A stretch of DNA of 64,000 nt from Nocardia sp. BMG111209 (GTDB lineage: Bacteria > Actinomycetota > Actinomycetes > Mycobacteriales > Mycobacteriaceae), in the NCBI RefSeq assembly GCF_000381925.1, contig NZ_KB907307.1:4464001-4528000 (forward strand), written 5' to 3'. Shown one piece after another: positions 7,160-14,786 of the stretch; position 1 is the first letter of the stretch, and every line of letters begins with the position of its first letter. The notes under the pieces were generated by a model, which made no database searches, was not told the origin of the DNA, and worked only from the letters and a program-made list of their open reading frames with translations. The position numbers and the translations under genes are program-made.

Positions 7160-8362
7160 ATGAGAAATTCACGGGTACTCATCTCGGGTGCGGGTATCGC
7201 CGGCGAGACGCTCGCGTATTGGCTTGCGCGCCATGGCTTCCGGCCCACGATCGTGGAACGCGCGGCGGGGCTGCGGCGCGGCGGCCAGGGTGTGGACGTG
7301 CGCGAGCGGGCCATCGAGGTCATCGAACGGATGGGGCTGACGGCGCAGGTGCGATCCGCGGCCGCCGATGTGCTCGGGATGCGGTTCGTCGACGCGGACG
7401 GCCGCCGCCGCGGGGAGGTGGACATGGCGAGGATCAAGGAGCGGATCGGCAGCGACGAGGTCGAGATCATGCGCGGCGATCTGGTCCGGCTGCTGCACGA
7501 CGCCAACGGCGGCACGGTGGAATACCTGTTCGGCGAGTCGATCTCGGCGCTCGAACCGGACAGCGACGGGGTCACGGCCGAATTCGAGCGCGCCGGGCGG
7601 CGGAGATTCGATCTGGTCGTCGGCGCCGACGGACTGCATTCGACGGTGCGCCGTCTGGTCTTCGGTCCGGAACAGCGCTTCGTGCGTCATCTGGACCATT
7701 ACTTCGCCTTCGGCGACGCGGATCCGGCGCTGGGCCCGGACCGCTGGGTCACGGTGTACAACACCCCGGGCGCGATGGCCGGGGTCTATCGATCGGGCAG
7801 CCATCCACAGGCCAAGGCCTACCTCGCATTCCGCAGTCCGCGAAGGGAATTCGACCCGCGCGAGCCCGCGGCCGCACGCCGCGCGCTGACCGAGCGGTTC
7901 GGGAAGGATCCGGCGTGGCACGTCGCGCAACTGCTCGAATCCGTGCTCGCGGACGACGAGATGTACTTCGACGCGCTCGCGCAGGTCCACCTGCCGAGCT
8001 GGGCCAGCGGGCGGGTGGTGCTGATCGGTGACGCCGCCCATTGCGCCTCACCGGTTTCCGGCGGCGGCGCCGAACTCGCGCTGACCGGCGCCTATCGGCT
8101 CGCCGACGAACTCGCCGCGGCCGACGGCGATCACGAGCAGGCGTTCCCGCGCTACGAGCGCGCGCACCGGCCGTCGGTCGGCCGCAGGCAGCGGATCGGG
8201 CCGAATCTGCGCCTGCTCGTGCCGAAGACTCGCGCGGGCATCGCGATTCGCAACACCCTCACGCGGCTGCCGGTGCTGGAGTCGATGGCGGGGATGGAGC
8301 GAATCATGGCCCCCCGCAACACCGAACCGCTGACTACGGCACGTACAGATACCACTCCGTGA
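7160..8362 (+). CDS. FAD-dependent monooxygenase (PHBH/TetX-like class A)
   Basis: The protein is 400 residues. It shows an N-terminal FAD-binding GxGxxG (VLISGAGIAGETLAYWLARHG), the ERAAGLRRGGQGVDV segment, a DG-type motif (DLVVGADGLHSTVR) and the second FAD motif VVLIGDAAHCASPVSGGGAELAL. This is the class A flavoprotein hydroxylase pattern, which uses NAD(P)H and O2 to hydroxylate an aromatic or polyketide-like substrate; TetX-type antibiotic inactivation is one family role. ATG 7160 is the first start after the promoter and follows AGACAGGA. It is controlled by the divergent double-HTH TetR. The last 29 bp overlap the convergent secreted-protein gene. Confidence 0.88.
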   Translation: MRNSRVLISGAGIAGETLAYWLARHGFRPTIVERAAGLRRGGQGVDVRERAIEVIERMGLTAQVRSAAADVLGMRFVDADGRRRGEVDMARIKERIGSDEVEIMRGDLVRLLHDANGGTVEYLFGESISALEPDSDGVTAEFERAGRRRFDLVVGADGLHSTVRRLVFGPEQRFVRHLDHYFAFGDADPALGPDRWVTVYNTPGAMAGVYRSGSHPQAKAYLAFRSPRREFDPREPAAARRALTERFGKDPAWHVAQLLESVLADDEMYFDALAQVHLPSWASGRVVLIGDAAHCASPVSGGGAELALTGAYRLADELAAADGDHEQAFPRYERAHRPSVGRRQRIGPNLRLLVPKTRAGIAIRNTLTRLPVLESMAGMERIMAPRNTEPLTTARTDTTP

Positions 8363-8771
8363 AGTTGCCCTGCATCGGCCAGCTGGCGGCCATGATCTTG
8401 GCGACGCCCATGCCGACCCACAGGTCCGTGGTGACGGTCTGTCCGGGCTGCCCGTTGGAGTGCACGTAGACATCCGCGGAACGCAGCCCCTGCGAACCGA
8501 GCCAGCCCAGCGAGACGTGATTACCGCAGGGGCCGTGCAGATATCCCGACGGCGTCACGTGCGCGAGCACGTGACCGGGGGCGTGCGGCGCGGCCTCCAG
8601 CGCCACATTGATCGCTCCCGCACAGAAATTCGCGTCTCCGAAGGTGAACAGGGTGGTGCCGAAGGGCGGCAATTGCGGCAGCGGATCGGCCTGCGCCGGC
8701 CCCGTGCCACATACCGCCGCGGCGATCCCCGCCGCTGCCGCAACCCCCGCTGCCATGCGCCGCACCGTCAT
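8334..8771 (-). CDS. Small secreted protein of unknown function
   Basis: About 145 residues. The start MTVRRMAAGVAAAAGIAAAVCG is a Sec signal peptide, with cleavage expected near AQA-DPLPQL. The mature ~110 residues contain two cysteines (NFCAGAIN and HGPCGNH) that may form a disulfide, plus VSLGWLG and VTTDLWVGMGV segments; the C-terminus is aromatic (EWYLYVP). I do not recognise the family with certainty; similar small secreted proteins occur in Nocardia. ATG 8771 puts the signal peptide at the N-terminus, while the longer reading frame prefixes it with Arg/Gly-rich residues. The 3' end overlaps the monooxygenase by 29 bp. Confidence 0.7.
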   Translation of the reverse strand: MTVRRMAAGVAAAAGIAAAVCGTGPAQADPLPQLPPFGTTLFTFGDANFCAGAINVALEAAPHAPGHVLAHVTPSGYLHGPCGNHVSLGWLGSQGLRSADVYVHSNGQPGQTVTTDLWVGMGVAKIMAASWPMQGNFTEWYLYVP

Positions 8772-8905
8772 CAGTCGATGTCCTTCCCGCGTAACGAATC
8801 TCGTCGCCGGACTACCCGATCCAGCCGTACCCACCCGGGCGGACCCCCCACGACATCGCAACGGTGCGTCAGCGGGAGTCGTTCCGGCCCTTACTTTATC
8901 GGAGG

Positions 8906-9325
8906 TTATCCAACGGAGTCGACTATCCGGGGATTCGGGCTTCCCACCGGCGGATGGACACCGCAGGTACAGGCCTCGAGCGAGGGGCAGGTGCAGCGCA
9001 GGCCCCCCTCGATGAGGGCCCGCGCCTGCGCGAGGACGGCCATGCGCGCATCGATGTCGGCCAGCTTCGCCACCGCCAGGGCCCGGCTCGCGGGACGACC
9101 CGGGGCCTCGTCCGCGAGCAGCGCGGCGATCTCGTCGAGCCCGAAGCCGGACGCCTTGCAGATCTCGATGGCCCGCAGCCGGATCAGCACGGATTCGTCG
9201 TAGCGCCGGCGCCCGCCGACCCGCTCCGGCGGCCGCAGCAGCCCGCGATCCTCGTAGTAGCGCAGTGTCGTCGCCGCGACACCGGAGCGCCGGGCGACCT
9301 CACCGATGGACAGCGCTGCGGTCAT
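8906..9325 (-). CDS. MerR-family regulator with C-terminal cysteine cluster
   Basis: About 139 residues. The MerR winged helix is clear: SIGEVARRSGVAATTLRYYEDRGLL, then RPPERVGGRRRYDESVLIRLRAIEICKASGFGLDEI. A coiled-coil dimerisation helix follows. The C-terminal LRCTCPSLEACTCGVH has four cysteines in a C-x-C-x5-C-x-C pattern plus His. This could bind a metal or an Fe-S cluster; SoxR has a related but differently spaced four-Cys motif. It is divergent from an F420-type oxidoreductase, with a MerR-style promoter between them. Another in-frame ATG lies at 9337. Confidence 0.85.
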   Translation of the reverse strand: MTAALSIGEVARRSGVAATTLRYYEDRGLLRPPERVGGRRRYDESVLIRLRAIEICKASGFGLDEIAALLADEAPGRPASRALAVAKLADIDARMAVLAQARALIEGGLRCTCPSLEACTCGVHPPVGSPNPRIVDSVG

Positions 9326-9352
9326 GCCTCCGATCATGGCCCGATACCGGGC

Positions 9353-9383
9353 TTGACTTCCAGTCGACTCGAAGTCGTTGAAT
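9353..9383 (+). promoter_or_regulatory. MerR-type promoter with 19-bp spacer and central dyad
   Basis: TTGACT (9353-9358) and TTGAAT (9378-9383) are separated by 19 bp, the overlong spacer typical of MerR-activated promoters. The spacer is covered by a dyad with GACTTC at 9355-9360 and GAAGTC at 9371-9376, symmetric almost throughout with one mismatched pair. The -10 ends six bases before the ATG at 9390, so the message is probably leaderless. Confidence 0.65.
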
Positions 9384-9389
9384 ACCGGC

Positions 9390-9854
9390 ATGTCGAACCC
9401 GTACCCCGAGCTGGCCCGGTCCCGTTACGCCCTGCTGCGCAGTCATCGGCGCGACGGCACCGCGGTCGACACCCCGATCTGGTTCCGGCTGGACGGCACC
9501 ACCCTGGTGTTCCGTACCAAGATCGGCCCGAAGACCCGGCGGCTCGCGGTGACCCCGGCCGTGGAGTTACGCCCGTGCGATCACCGCGGCCGGATCACCG
9601 GCGATACCGCGCCGGTCACCGGACAGGCCACGATCCTCGCCGGCGAGGAGGCCGAGGCCGCGAACCGAGCGCTGCACGAGCGTTACGGCTGGCAGTGGAA
9701 CGTCGTCCCGATGATCCGCATCCCCGGCGTGGTGAACGTCCACCGGACGCTGAGCCTGGCCGAGAAGGTGCGCCGGACCCGGACCGGGACGTTGTGGACG
9801 GACAGCGCGATCGTGCGGGTCGAGTTGGATCCGGTACCGCCACAATTCCGTTGA
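9390..9854 (+). CDS. PPOX-class F420-dependent oxidoreductase
   Basis: The protein is 154 residues of the pyridoxamine-phosphate-oxidase-like split-barrel fold. It begins with SRYALLRSHRRDGTAVDTPIWF, followed by LVFRTKIGPKTRRLAVTPAVELRPCDHRGR and TGQATILAGEEAEAANRALHERYGW. This is the arrangement of actinobacterial F420-binding PPOX enzymes, which reduce or oxidise substrates with the deazaflavin cofactor. It is transcribed divergently from the MerR gene and has a MerR-type promoter directly upstream. A GC hairpin 10 bases after the stop probably ends the transcript. The substrate is unknown. Confidence 0.85.
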   Translation: MSNPYPELARSRYALLRSHRRDGTAVDTPIWFRLDGTTLVFRTKIGPKTRRLAVTPAVELRPCDHRGRITGDTAPVTGQATILAGEEAEAANRALHERYGWQWNVVPMIRIPGVVNVHRTLSLAEKVRRTRTGTLWTDSAIVRVELDPVPPQFR

Positions 9855-9863
9855 TCGGGCAAG

Positions 9864-9881
9864 GCCGGTCGCGCGACCGGC
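9864..9881 (+). terminator. Hairpin after the F420 oxidoreductase gene
   Basis: GCCGGTC-GCGC-GACCGGC is a 7-bp perfect stem with a four-base loop, starting 10 bases after the stop codon. There is no T-tract, as is common for actinobacterial terminators. The 157-bp gap up to the next start holds no gene that I can support. Confidence 0.5.
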
Positions 9882-10011
9882 GGCACCGGCGGGGCATCGG
9901 CCCGAACTGCTCGCGAGAATCGCGGAACTGGCAGACAATCTGAAGGTCATCGGACGGAAGATCGACAGCTGTCGCGGTCGGGTGGCGGACGGATCGCTCG
10001 GAGGGAAAGTC

Positions 10012-11502
10012 ATGACGGTGCCGGGAAGCGGCGATGCGGGATCGCGGCGACGGGTCGGTGTCGTCGGCGCGGGCATCGCGGGGCTGGTGACCGCGAAGGT
10101 GTTGCGCGAGGACGGGTTCGAGGTGATCGTCTTCGAACGAGCGGAGACGATCGGCGGCGTGTGGGCCGCATCGCGCACCTATCCGGGCCTGCGCGCCAAC
10201 AACTCCCGGGAGACGTACGCATTCTCCGACCACCCGTACGAGGCCGCGGCGAACCACTATCCGGATGCGGAACAGATTCGCGGCTACCTGGATTCGTATG
10301 CCCGCCGCTTCGAGCTGGAGTCGGCCGTCCGGTTGTCGACCGAGGTGGTGCGGGTCGCGCGCGCGGGTTCCGGATTCGCGGTGGAGACCCGCGGCCCGGA
10401 CGGGAACGACACCGTGGCTTGCGATTTCGTCGTGATCTGCGCGGGTACCTTCTCCGCACCGCATATCCCGGAGATCGCCGGGGCCGAGCGGTTCGAGGGG
10501 ACGGCCGTGCACTCGAGTGCCGCGACCGCACCCGAGCTGTTCACCGGACAGCGGGTCGTGGTGGTCGGCGCCGGGAAGTCGGCCCTGGACTGCGCCGCCT
10601 GGGCCGCCGAGCGGGCCCGGGACTGCACACTGGTGTTCCGGCAACCACATTGGATGGCGCCGCGATTCCTGCCCGGTGGCGTTCCCAGCGATCGGGTGCT
10701 GATCAATCGGCCGACCGAACTGCTGTTCCGGTATCACCACCTCTCGGCGGCCGAGAAGGTGCTGCACGGGCCCGGCCGATGGCTGCCCGCGGCGTTGATG
10801 TGGGCCATGGGACAGCTCTTCCGCATCACCCAGCGGATGCCCGCGATCATGGTTCCGGCGCAGCCACTGCCGGCCGGATTCGAGAACATCGGGATGGCCT
10901 CGGAATTCTTCGCGGCGGTCCGGACCGGCCGGATCACGTTGCGGCGGGACGTGATCGCGGAATTCACCGGCCCGCACGAGATCCGGCTCGGCAGCGGCGA
11001 GCGGATCGGCGCGGATGTGGTGGTGTTCGGCACGGGCTGGCGGACGCAACTGCCGTTCCTGGCGCAGGAGCTGACGGCGGAGGTGTTGCGCGACGGTCGT
11101 TTCCACCTCTATCGGCACATTCTGCCGCCGGAGGTGCCGGGGCTCGGGTTCGTGGGCTACGCGTCGTCGGTCGCGTGCCAGCTGAGTTCGGAGATCTCGG
11201 CGCACTGGCTGTCCCAGCACTTCCGCGGGGAGCTGGACCTGCCGGCGGCCGAGGCGATGCACGCGGAGATCGCGCGGGTGCACGACTGGATCGCGGCCGA
11301 GCTCCCGGCGCGCAGGGAGGGGTTCTTCGTCGGACCACATCTGCTGCACCACATCGATGAGCTGATGACCGATATGCGGTTGCCGGTGCGCCGCAGCCGG
11401 AACGCGTTCGCCGAATACGCCGGGACGTTCTCGCCGGCCCGCTACCGGGGTGTCGCCGCCGAGCGGGCGCGGGCCCGGACCGGGGGCCCGGCCGCGGGCT
11501 GA
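10012..11502 (+). CDS. FMO-type flavin-containing monooxygenase
   Basis: The protein is 496 residues. The FAD site is VGVVGAGIAGLVTAKVL near residue 17, followed by FERAETIGGVWAASRTYPGLRANNSRETYAFSD. The NADPH site is VVVVGAGKSALDCAAWAAE. The FMO linker resembles HSSAATAPELF rather than the strict Baeyer-Villiger fingerprint. An ATG-type motif, VVVFGTGWRTQLPFL, lies near the C-terminus. These enzymes oxygenate soft nucleophiles or ketones. ATG 10012 follows GGAGGGA; a GTG at 9982 is less likely. An F420 LLM-class oxidoreductase starts 33 bp downstream and may be co-transcribed. Confidence 0.87.
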   Translation: MTVPGSGDAGSRRRVGVVGAGIAGLVTAKVLREDGFEVIVFERAETIGGVWAASRTYPGLRANNSRETYAFSDHPYEAAANHYPDAEQIRGYLDSYARRFELESAVRLSTEVVRVARAGSGFAVETRGPDGNDTVACDFVVICAGTFSAPHIPEIAGAERFEGTAVHSSAATAPELFTGQRVVVVGAGKSALDCAAWAAERARDCTLVFRQPHWMAPRFLPGGVPSDRVLINRPTELLFRYHHLSAAEKVLHGPGRWLPAALMWAMGQLFRITQRMPAIMVPAQPLPAGFENIGMASEFFAAVRTGRITLRRDVIAEFTGPHEIRLGSGERIGADVVVFGTGWRTQLPFLAQELTAEVLRDGRFHLYRHILPPEVPGLGFVGYASSVACQLSSEISAHWLSQHFRGELDLPAAEAMHAEIARVHDWIAAELPARREGFFVGPHLLHHIDELMTDMRLPVRRSRNAFAEYAGTFSPARYRGVAAERARARTGGPAAG

Positions 11503-11534
11503 CGACGCCGCGCCGGACATGGTAGGCAGGAGCC

Positions 11535-12410
11535 ATGGGTGACTTCAGGTTCGGCGTCAACATGCTCTCCCTCGGCTCCCGGTCGGAATGGATCGAAAAG
11601 TGCCGCCGGGCAGAGGAACTCGGATTCGATGTGATCGGCGTGCCCGACCATCTCGGGCTGCCCGCGCCGTTCCCGGCGATGGTGCTGGCCGCGGAGGCCA
11701 CCGAGCGGATCCGCGTGAATTCCTTCGTCCTCAACGTGCCGTTCTACAACCCGGTGCTGCTGGCGCGCGAGGTGGCCACGGTCGATCGGCTCACCGACGG
11801 ACGGGCCGAGATCGGGCTCGGCGCGGGGTATGTGAAGGCCGAGTTCGAGGCGGCGGGAATCCCCTTCCCGACCGGCCGACAACGGGTCGAGCAGCTGGCG
11901 GAAACCGTATCGACGTTCCGGAAGTTGTTCGGCGACAGCGACTACCAGCCGCAGCCGGCCCGGCCGGGCGGGCCGCCGCTGCTCATCGCGGGCTGGGGTG
12001 ACCGGTTGCTGCGGGTGGCCGCCGAACACGCGGACGTGATCGCGTTCACCGGCGCCGGCACCGACGACAGCGGGCATCTCACCGGCGCCGGCCCCGAGGC
12101 CCTGGACCGGCGGGTGGCGTACGTGCGTGAGCTGCTGGGCCCGCGGCAGGACAAGGTCGAGTTCAATCTGCTGTTGCAGGCGCTGGCGACCCCGGACGAG
12201 CGGCCGGAGCTGGTCGAGCGGATGGCCGCGCACCTGCCGCCGGAGCTGCTCGAGCGCGTCGAGGAGGTGCCGATGGTGCTGGTCGGCGACCACACCGAGA
12301 TGGCCGATCGGCTGCGGGAGCGGCGGGAGCGATTCGGGATCAATTACCTGACCGTGCTGGAACCGAACATGGCGAAATTCGCACCGCTGATCGCGGCATT
12401 GCGGTCCTGA
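11535..12410 (+). CDS. LLM-class F420-dependent oxidoreductase
   Basis: The protein is 291 residues of the luciferase-like monooxygenase TIM barrel. Diagnostic pieces are FRFGVNMLSLGSRSEWIEKCRRAEELGFDVIGVPDHLG, the ATVDRLTDGRAEIGLGAGYVKAEFEAAG block and PLLIAGWGDRLLRVAAEHAD. The closest named group I recall is the probable F420-dependent oxidoreductase family TIGR03621. It probably uses reduced or oxidised F420 for hydride transfer. It follows the FMO gene at 33 bp; the pair could act on one substrate, but that is inference. Confidence 0.87.
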   Translation: MGDFRFGVNMLSLGSRSEWIEKCRRAEELGFDVIGVPDHLGLPAPFPAMVLAAEATERIRVNSFVLNVPFYNPVLLAREVATVDRLTDGRAEIGLGAGYVKAEFEAAGIPFPTGRQRVEQLAETVSTFRKLFGDSDYQPQPARPGGPPLLIAGWGDRLLRVAAEHADVIAFTGAGTDDSGHLTGAGPEALDRRVAYVRELLGPRQDKVEFNLLLQALATPDERPELVERMAAHLPPELLERVEEVPMVLVGDHTEMADRLRERRERFGINYLTVLEPNMAKFAPLIAALRS

Positions 12411-12427
12411 CCGAACCCGTAACTTTT

Positions 12428-12442
12428 TTGCCGATTCGGCAA
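12428..12442. promoter_or_regulatory. Perfect 15-bp palindrome upstream of His-rich methyltransferase
   Basis: TTGCCGATTCGGCAA is a perfect palindrome 42 bp upstream of the methyltransferase ATG, preceded by a run of six T. An AGAATA at 12454-12459 could be the -10. It reads as an operator rather than a terminator because the T-run precedes the dyad. No local regulator is obviously paired with it. Confidence 0.4.
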
Positions 12443-12483
12443 CGAAATTTGCCAGAATAGACGGCGTCACGCACAGTCGTGGC

Positions 12484-13365
12484 ATGACGCACAGCCATGG
12501 CACCCAGCAGCATCAGCACCATCACACCGCCGTCGGCGACTTCGACTGGGCCGGGATGGCCGAGGTCCTGGTGGGCGAGGCGGAGGCATTCCAGCCGTTC
12601 CTGGACGGCGCCTTCGCCGACCTCGCCGACCTCGAGCCGGAGCGCGTCCTCGACATCGGCAGTGGACCCGGTGTCGCGGCGTGCCTGCTCGCGCAGCGAT
12701 TCCCGCGAGCGGAGGTCGTGGCCGTGGACGGCACTCCCGAACTGCTCGAGCACGCGCGGCGCCGGGCGCAGCGGCTGGGGGTGCGGCTGCTGACCCGGCA
12801 GGGGAATTTCCCGGCGGCGCTGGCCGACCTGCCGGAGGCGGATCTGATCTGGACCTCGCATGTGATGCATCACGTCGGCGATCAGGTGGGCGCGCTGGCG
12901 GCCCTGGCGGCGCGGCTGCGGCCCGGCGGCGTGCTGGCCGTCGCCGAGGGCGGGCTGCCCCGGCGCACCCTGCCACGCGATATCGGCTTCGGGCGGCCGG
13001 GACTGCAGGTGCGCCTGGACGCGCTGGTCGGGGAGCGATTCGAGCGGATGCGCGCGGAACTGCCGGGATCGGTTGCGGTGGTGGAGGATTGGCCGGAGAT
13101 GCTGCGCACCGCGGGCCTGATCGACGCACACAGCCGCAGCTATCTGGTGGACCGCCCGGCGCCGCTGACCGGGACGCCGCGGCACTGGGTGCGCCAGGAT
13201 CTGCAACGCCACCGCGACTCCCTCGGCGATCTGCTCGAGGCCGACGACCTGGCCGCGCTGGACCGGCTGCTCGATCCCGCCGATCCGGCCGGTGTCGACC
13301 AGCGGCCGGACGTCTATCTGCTCACCGCCAAGACCGTGCACTTCGCTCGCCGGCCGGAGAACTGA
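12484..13365 (+). CDS. Class I SAM-dependent methyltransferase with His-rich N-terminus
   Basis: The protein is 293 residues. It starts MTHSHGTQQHQHHH, with six His in 14 residues, a possible metal-binding tail. Motif I is VLDIGSGPGVAACLLAQRFP, the acidic strand end is VVAVDGTPELLEHARRRAQ, and the motif region WTSHVMHHVGDQ plus LRPGGVLAVAEGG completes the fold. The C-terminal 100 residues are helical and carry VVEDWPEMLRTAGLID. It precedes the RHH/VOC pair but has its own promoter region. The substrate is unknown, and the His tail may be only a local low-complexity feature. Confidence 0.82.
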   Translation: MTHSHGTQQHQHHHTAVGDFDWAGMAEVLVGEAEAFQPFLDGAFADLADLEPERVLDIGSGPGVAACLLAQRFPRAEVVAVDGTPELLEHARRRAQRLGVRLLTRQGNFPAALADLPEADLIWTSHVMHHVGDQVGALAALAARLRPGGVLAVAEGGLPRRTLPRDIGFGRPGLQVRLDALVGERFERMRAELPGSVAVVEDWPEMLRTAGLIDAHSRSYLVDRPAPLTGTPRHWVRQDLQRHRDSLGDLLEADDLAALDRLLDPADPAGVDQRPDVYLLTAKTVHFARRPEN

Positions 13366-13368
13366 GCC

Positions 13369-13397
13369 TTGTTGCTAGATTGCTAGCATGCTAGCAT
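13369..13397 (+). promoter_or_regulatory. Promoter with three tandem 8-bp repeats, RHH/VOC operon
   Basis: Three consecutive 8-bp units, TTGCTAGA, TTGCTAGC and ATGCTAGC, occupy 13372-13395, and TGCTAGCATGCTAGCA (13381-13396) is a perfect palindrome. A promoter is interleaved: TTGTTG at 13369-13374, a 17-bp spacer, then TAGCAT at 13392-13397. The RHH start GTG follows six bases later (13404), so the mRNA is probably leaderless. Tandem 8-bp boxes are how MetJ/Arc-type ribbon-helix-helix dimers bind cooperatively, so self-control by the first gene is likely. Confidence 0.72.
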
Positions 13398-13403
13398 CGG
13401 TGC

Positions 13404-13568
13404 GTGGGCGAGAACGTCAAACAGTTCAACGTGTACCTGCCGGTCGAGCTGATCAAGCAGGTCAAGCTGCACGCCATCGAGTCGGGCTCGTCGCTGTCGG
13501 CGCTGGTCGCCGCGGCGCTGCGGGACTATCTCGAGGCCCACGGACAGCCATCGACGCAAGAGGAGTGA
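13404..13568 (+). CDS. Small ribbon-helix-helix DNA-binding protein
   Basis: The product is 54 residues from a GTG start. [20 protein letters not shown] matches the RHH pattern: a short beta strand (QFNVYLP) for the DNA groove, helix A ([15 protein letters not shown]), a turn (SGSSLS) and helix B ([14 protein letters not shown]). It ends with a Ser/Glu tail. The VOC gene begins four bases after its stop, so the two form an operon. Its promoter carries three tandem 8-bp repeats that look like its own operator. It could alternatively be an antitoxin, but the partner gene does not look like a toxin. Confidence 0.85.
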   Translation: MGENVKQFNVYLPVELIKQVKLHAIESGSSLSALVAAALRDYLEAHGQPSTQEE

Positions 13569-13572
13569 ACGG

Positions 13573-13917
13573 ATGACCACCGACGGGATCGAGGCGGTGT
13601 TCCTCACCACGCACAATTGGGGGAAGGCCGCGAAGTTCTTCCAGGCCTTGGGTTTCCGGCTCGATTTCGACACCGGCCACAACTCCGGGCAGTTGCGGGC
13701 GGCGCAGGGGCCGTACGTGTTCGTCGCCGAGGTGCCCGAGGATCGGCCGGCCGAGGCACAGCTGGTGCTGAAGGTGGCCGACGCGGACGCCTTCCGGCCC
13801 GATCCGGCGGTCGAGGTGGTCACCGAATTCGCGGACACCCATTTCGGCACGCGGGAGATGACCGTCCGCGACCCCGACGGCCGGCTGTGGAGCATCCAGG
13901 CTCCGGGAAAGAACTGA
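13573..13917 (+). CDS. VOC-family (glyoxalase/bleomycin-resistance-like) protein
   Basis: The protein is 114 residues with the paired beta-alpha-beta-beta-beta modules of the vicinal oxygen chelate fold. It begins GIEAVFLTTHNWGKAAKFFQALGF, has GPYVFVAEVPED in the middle and ends REMTVRDPDGRLWSIQAPG, the typical RDPDGxxW C-terminal strand. The usual metal-binding His/Glu pairs are not all evident, so a binding or resistance role is as likely as catalysis. It is translated directly after the RHH gene (4-bp gap) and a methyltransferase follows, suggesting one transcript. Confidence 0.85.
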   Translation: MTTDGIEAVFLTTHNWGKAAKFFQALGFRLDFDTGHNSGQLRAAQGPYVFVAEVPEDRPAEAQLVLKVADADAFRPDPAVEVVTEFADTHFGTREMTVRDPDGRLWSIQAPGKN

Positions 13918-13927
13918 GGTGGGGACC

Positions 13928-14785
13928 GTGCCGGACGACCGTCTCGAACCGCCGGACAACACCGCTGTCCGGGTCGCGCTGTGGCGCGCGCGGCATCTGG
14001 AGGTCGACGCCGCGCCGCCCGTCCTGGCGGACGACGTGGGCCTGCGGCTGGTCGATCCCGAGCCGGGCTGGCGCGAGCGGGGCGATATGCATCCGCAGGG
14101 CACCGCCGGATTCCGGGCATCGATCGTGGCGCGGGCCCGGTTCATCGAGGATCTGGTGACCGAGCAGGTGGACGCGGGTGTCGGCCAATATCTGTTGCTC
14201 GGTGCGGGTTTGGACACCTTCGCGCAGCGGCGGGCCGATCTCGGTTCCCGGCTACGGGTTTTCGAGGTCGAGCGGCCCGGCACCCAGGCCTGGAAGCGGC
14301 ATCGGCTGATCGAGCTGGGCTACGGCGTCCCGGAGTGGTTGCGGTTGGTGCCGGTCGATTTCGAGGCCGGTGAGGATTGGTGGGAGAAGGTGCGCGCCGG
14401 CGGTTTCGACGCGGCGCGTCCCGCCGTGGTGGCCTCGGCCGGGGTCTCGATGTATCTCACCCGCGAGGCCACCGCCGCCACTCTGCGCCGATCGGCCGGT
14501 CTCGCACCGGGTTCCACGGTGGTGATGACCTTCCTGCTGCCCGCCGAACTGGTGGACGAGGCCGATCGCACGGGCCTCGAGATGTCGCAGCGCGGCGCGC
14601 AGGCCGCGGGTACGCCGTTCCTCAGCTTCTACGCCCCCGACGACATGCTGGCGCTGGCCCGGTCGGCAGGCTTCGCGGAGGTCCGGCACGTCTCCGGAAA
14701 GGCGCTGGGCGACCGCTATTTCGCGGATCGCACCGACGGGCTGCGCCCGTCCAGCGGTGAGGATCTGCTCGTCGCCCGCACCTGA
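13928..14785 (+). CDS. SAM-dependent methyltransferase, LCM/TIGR00027 family
   Basis: About 285 residues, the size of the mycobacterial/nocardial putative methyltransferases related to leucine carboxyl methyltransferase (PF04072). The hallmarks are a long N-terminal segment (RARFIEDLVTEQVDAG), the SAM site QYLLLGAGLDTFAQR, FEVERPGTQAWKRHRL and a VVASAGVSMYLTREAT motif. GTG 13928 is preceded by GAGGTGGGG at good spacing; a GTG at 13919 would also be in frame. It begins directly after the VOC gene and probably shares the RHH-controlled transcript. The function of this family is unknown. Confidence 0.85.
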   Translation: MPDDRLEPPDNTAVRVALWRARHLEVDAAPPVLADDVGLRLVDPEPGWRERGDMHPQGTAGFRASIVARARFIEDLVTEQVDAGVGQYLLLGAGLDTFAQRRADLGSRLRVFEVERPGTQAWKRHRLIELGYGVPEWLRLVPVDFEAGEDWWEKVRAGGFDAARPAVVASAGVSMYLTREATAATLRRSAGLAPGSTVVMTFLLPAELVDEADRTGLEMSQRGAQAAGTPFLSFYAPDDMLALARSAGFAEVRHVSGKALGDRYFADRTDGLRPSSGEDLLVART

Positions 14786-14786
14786 G

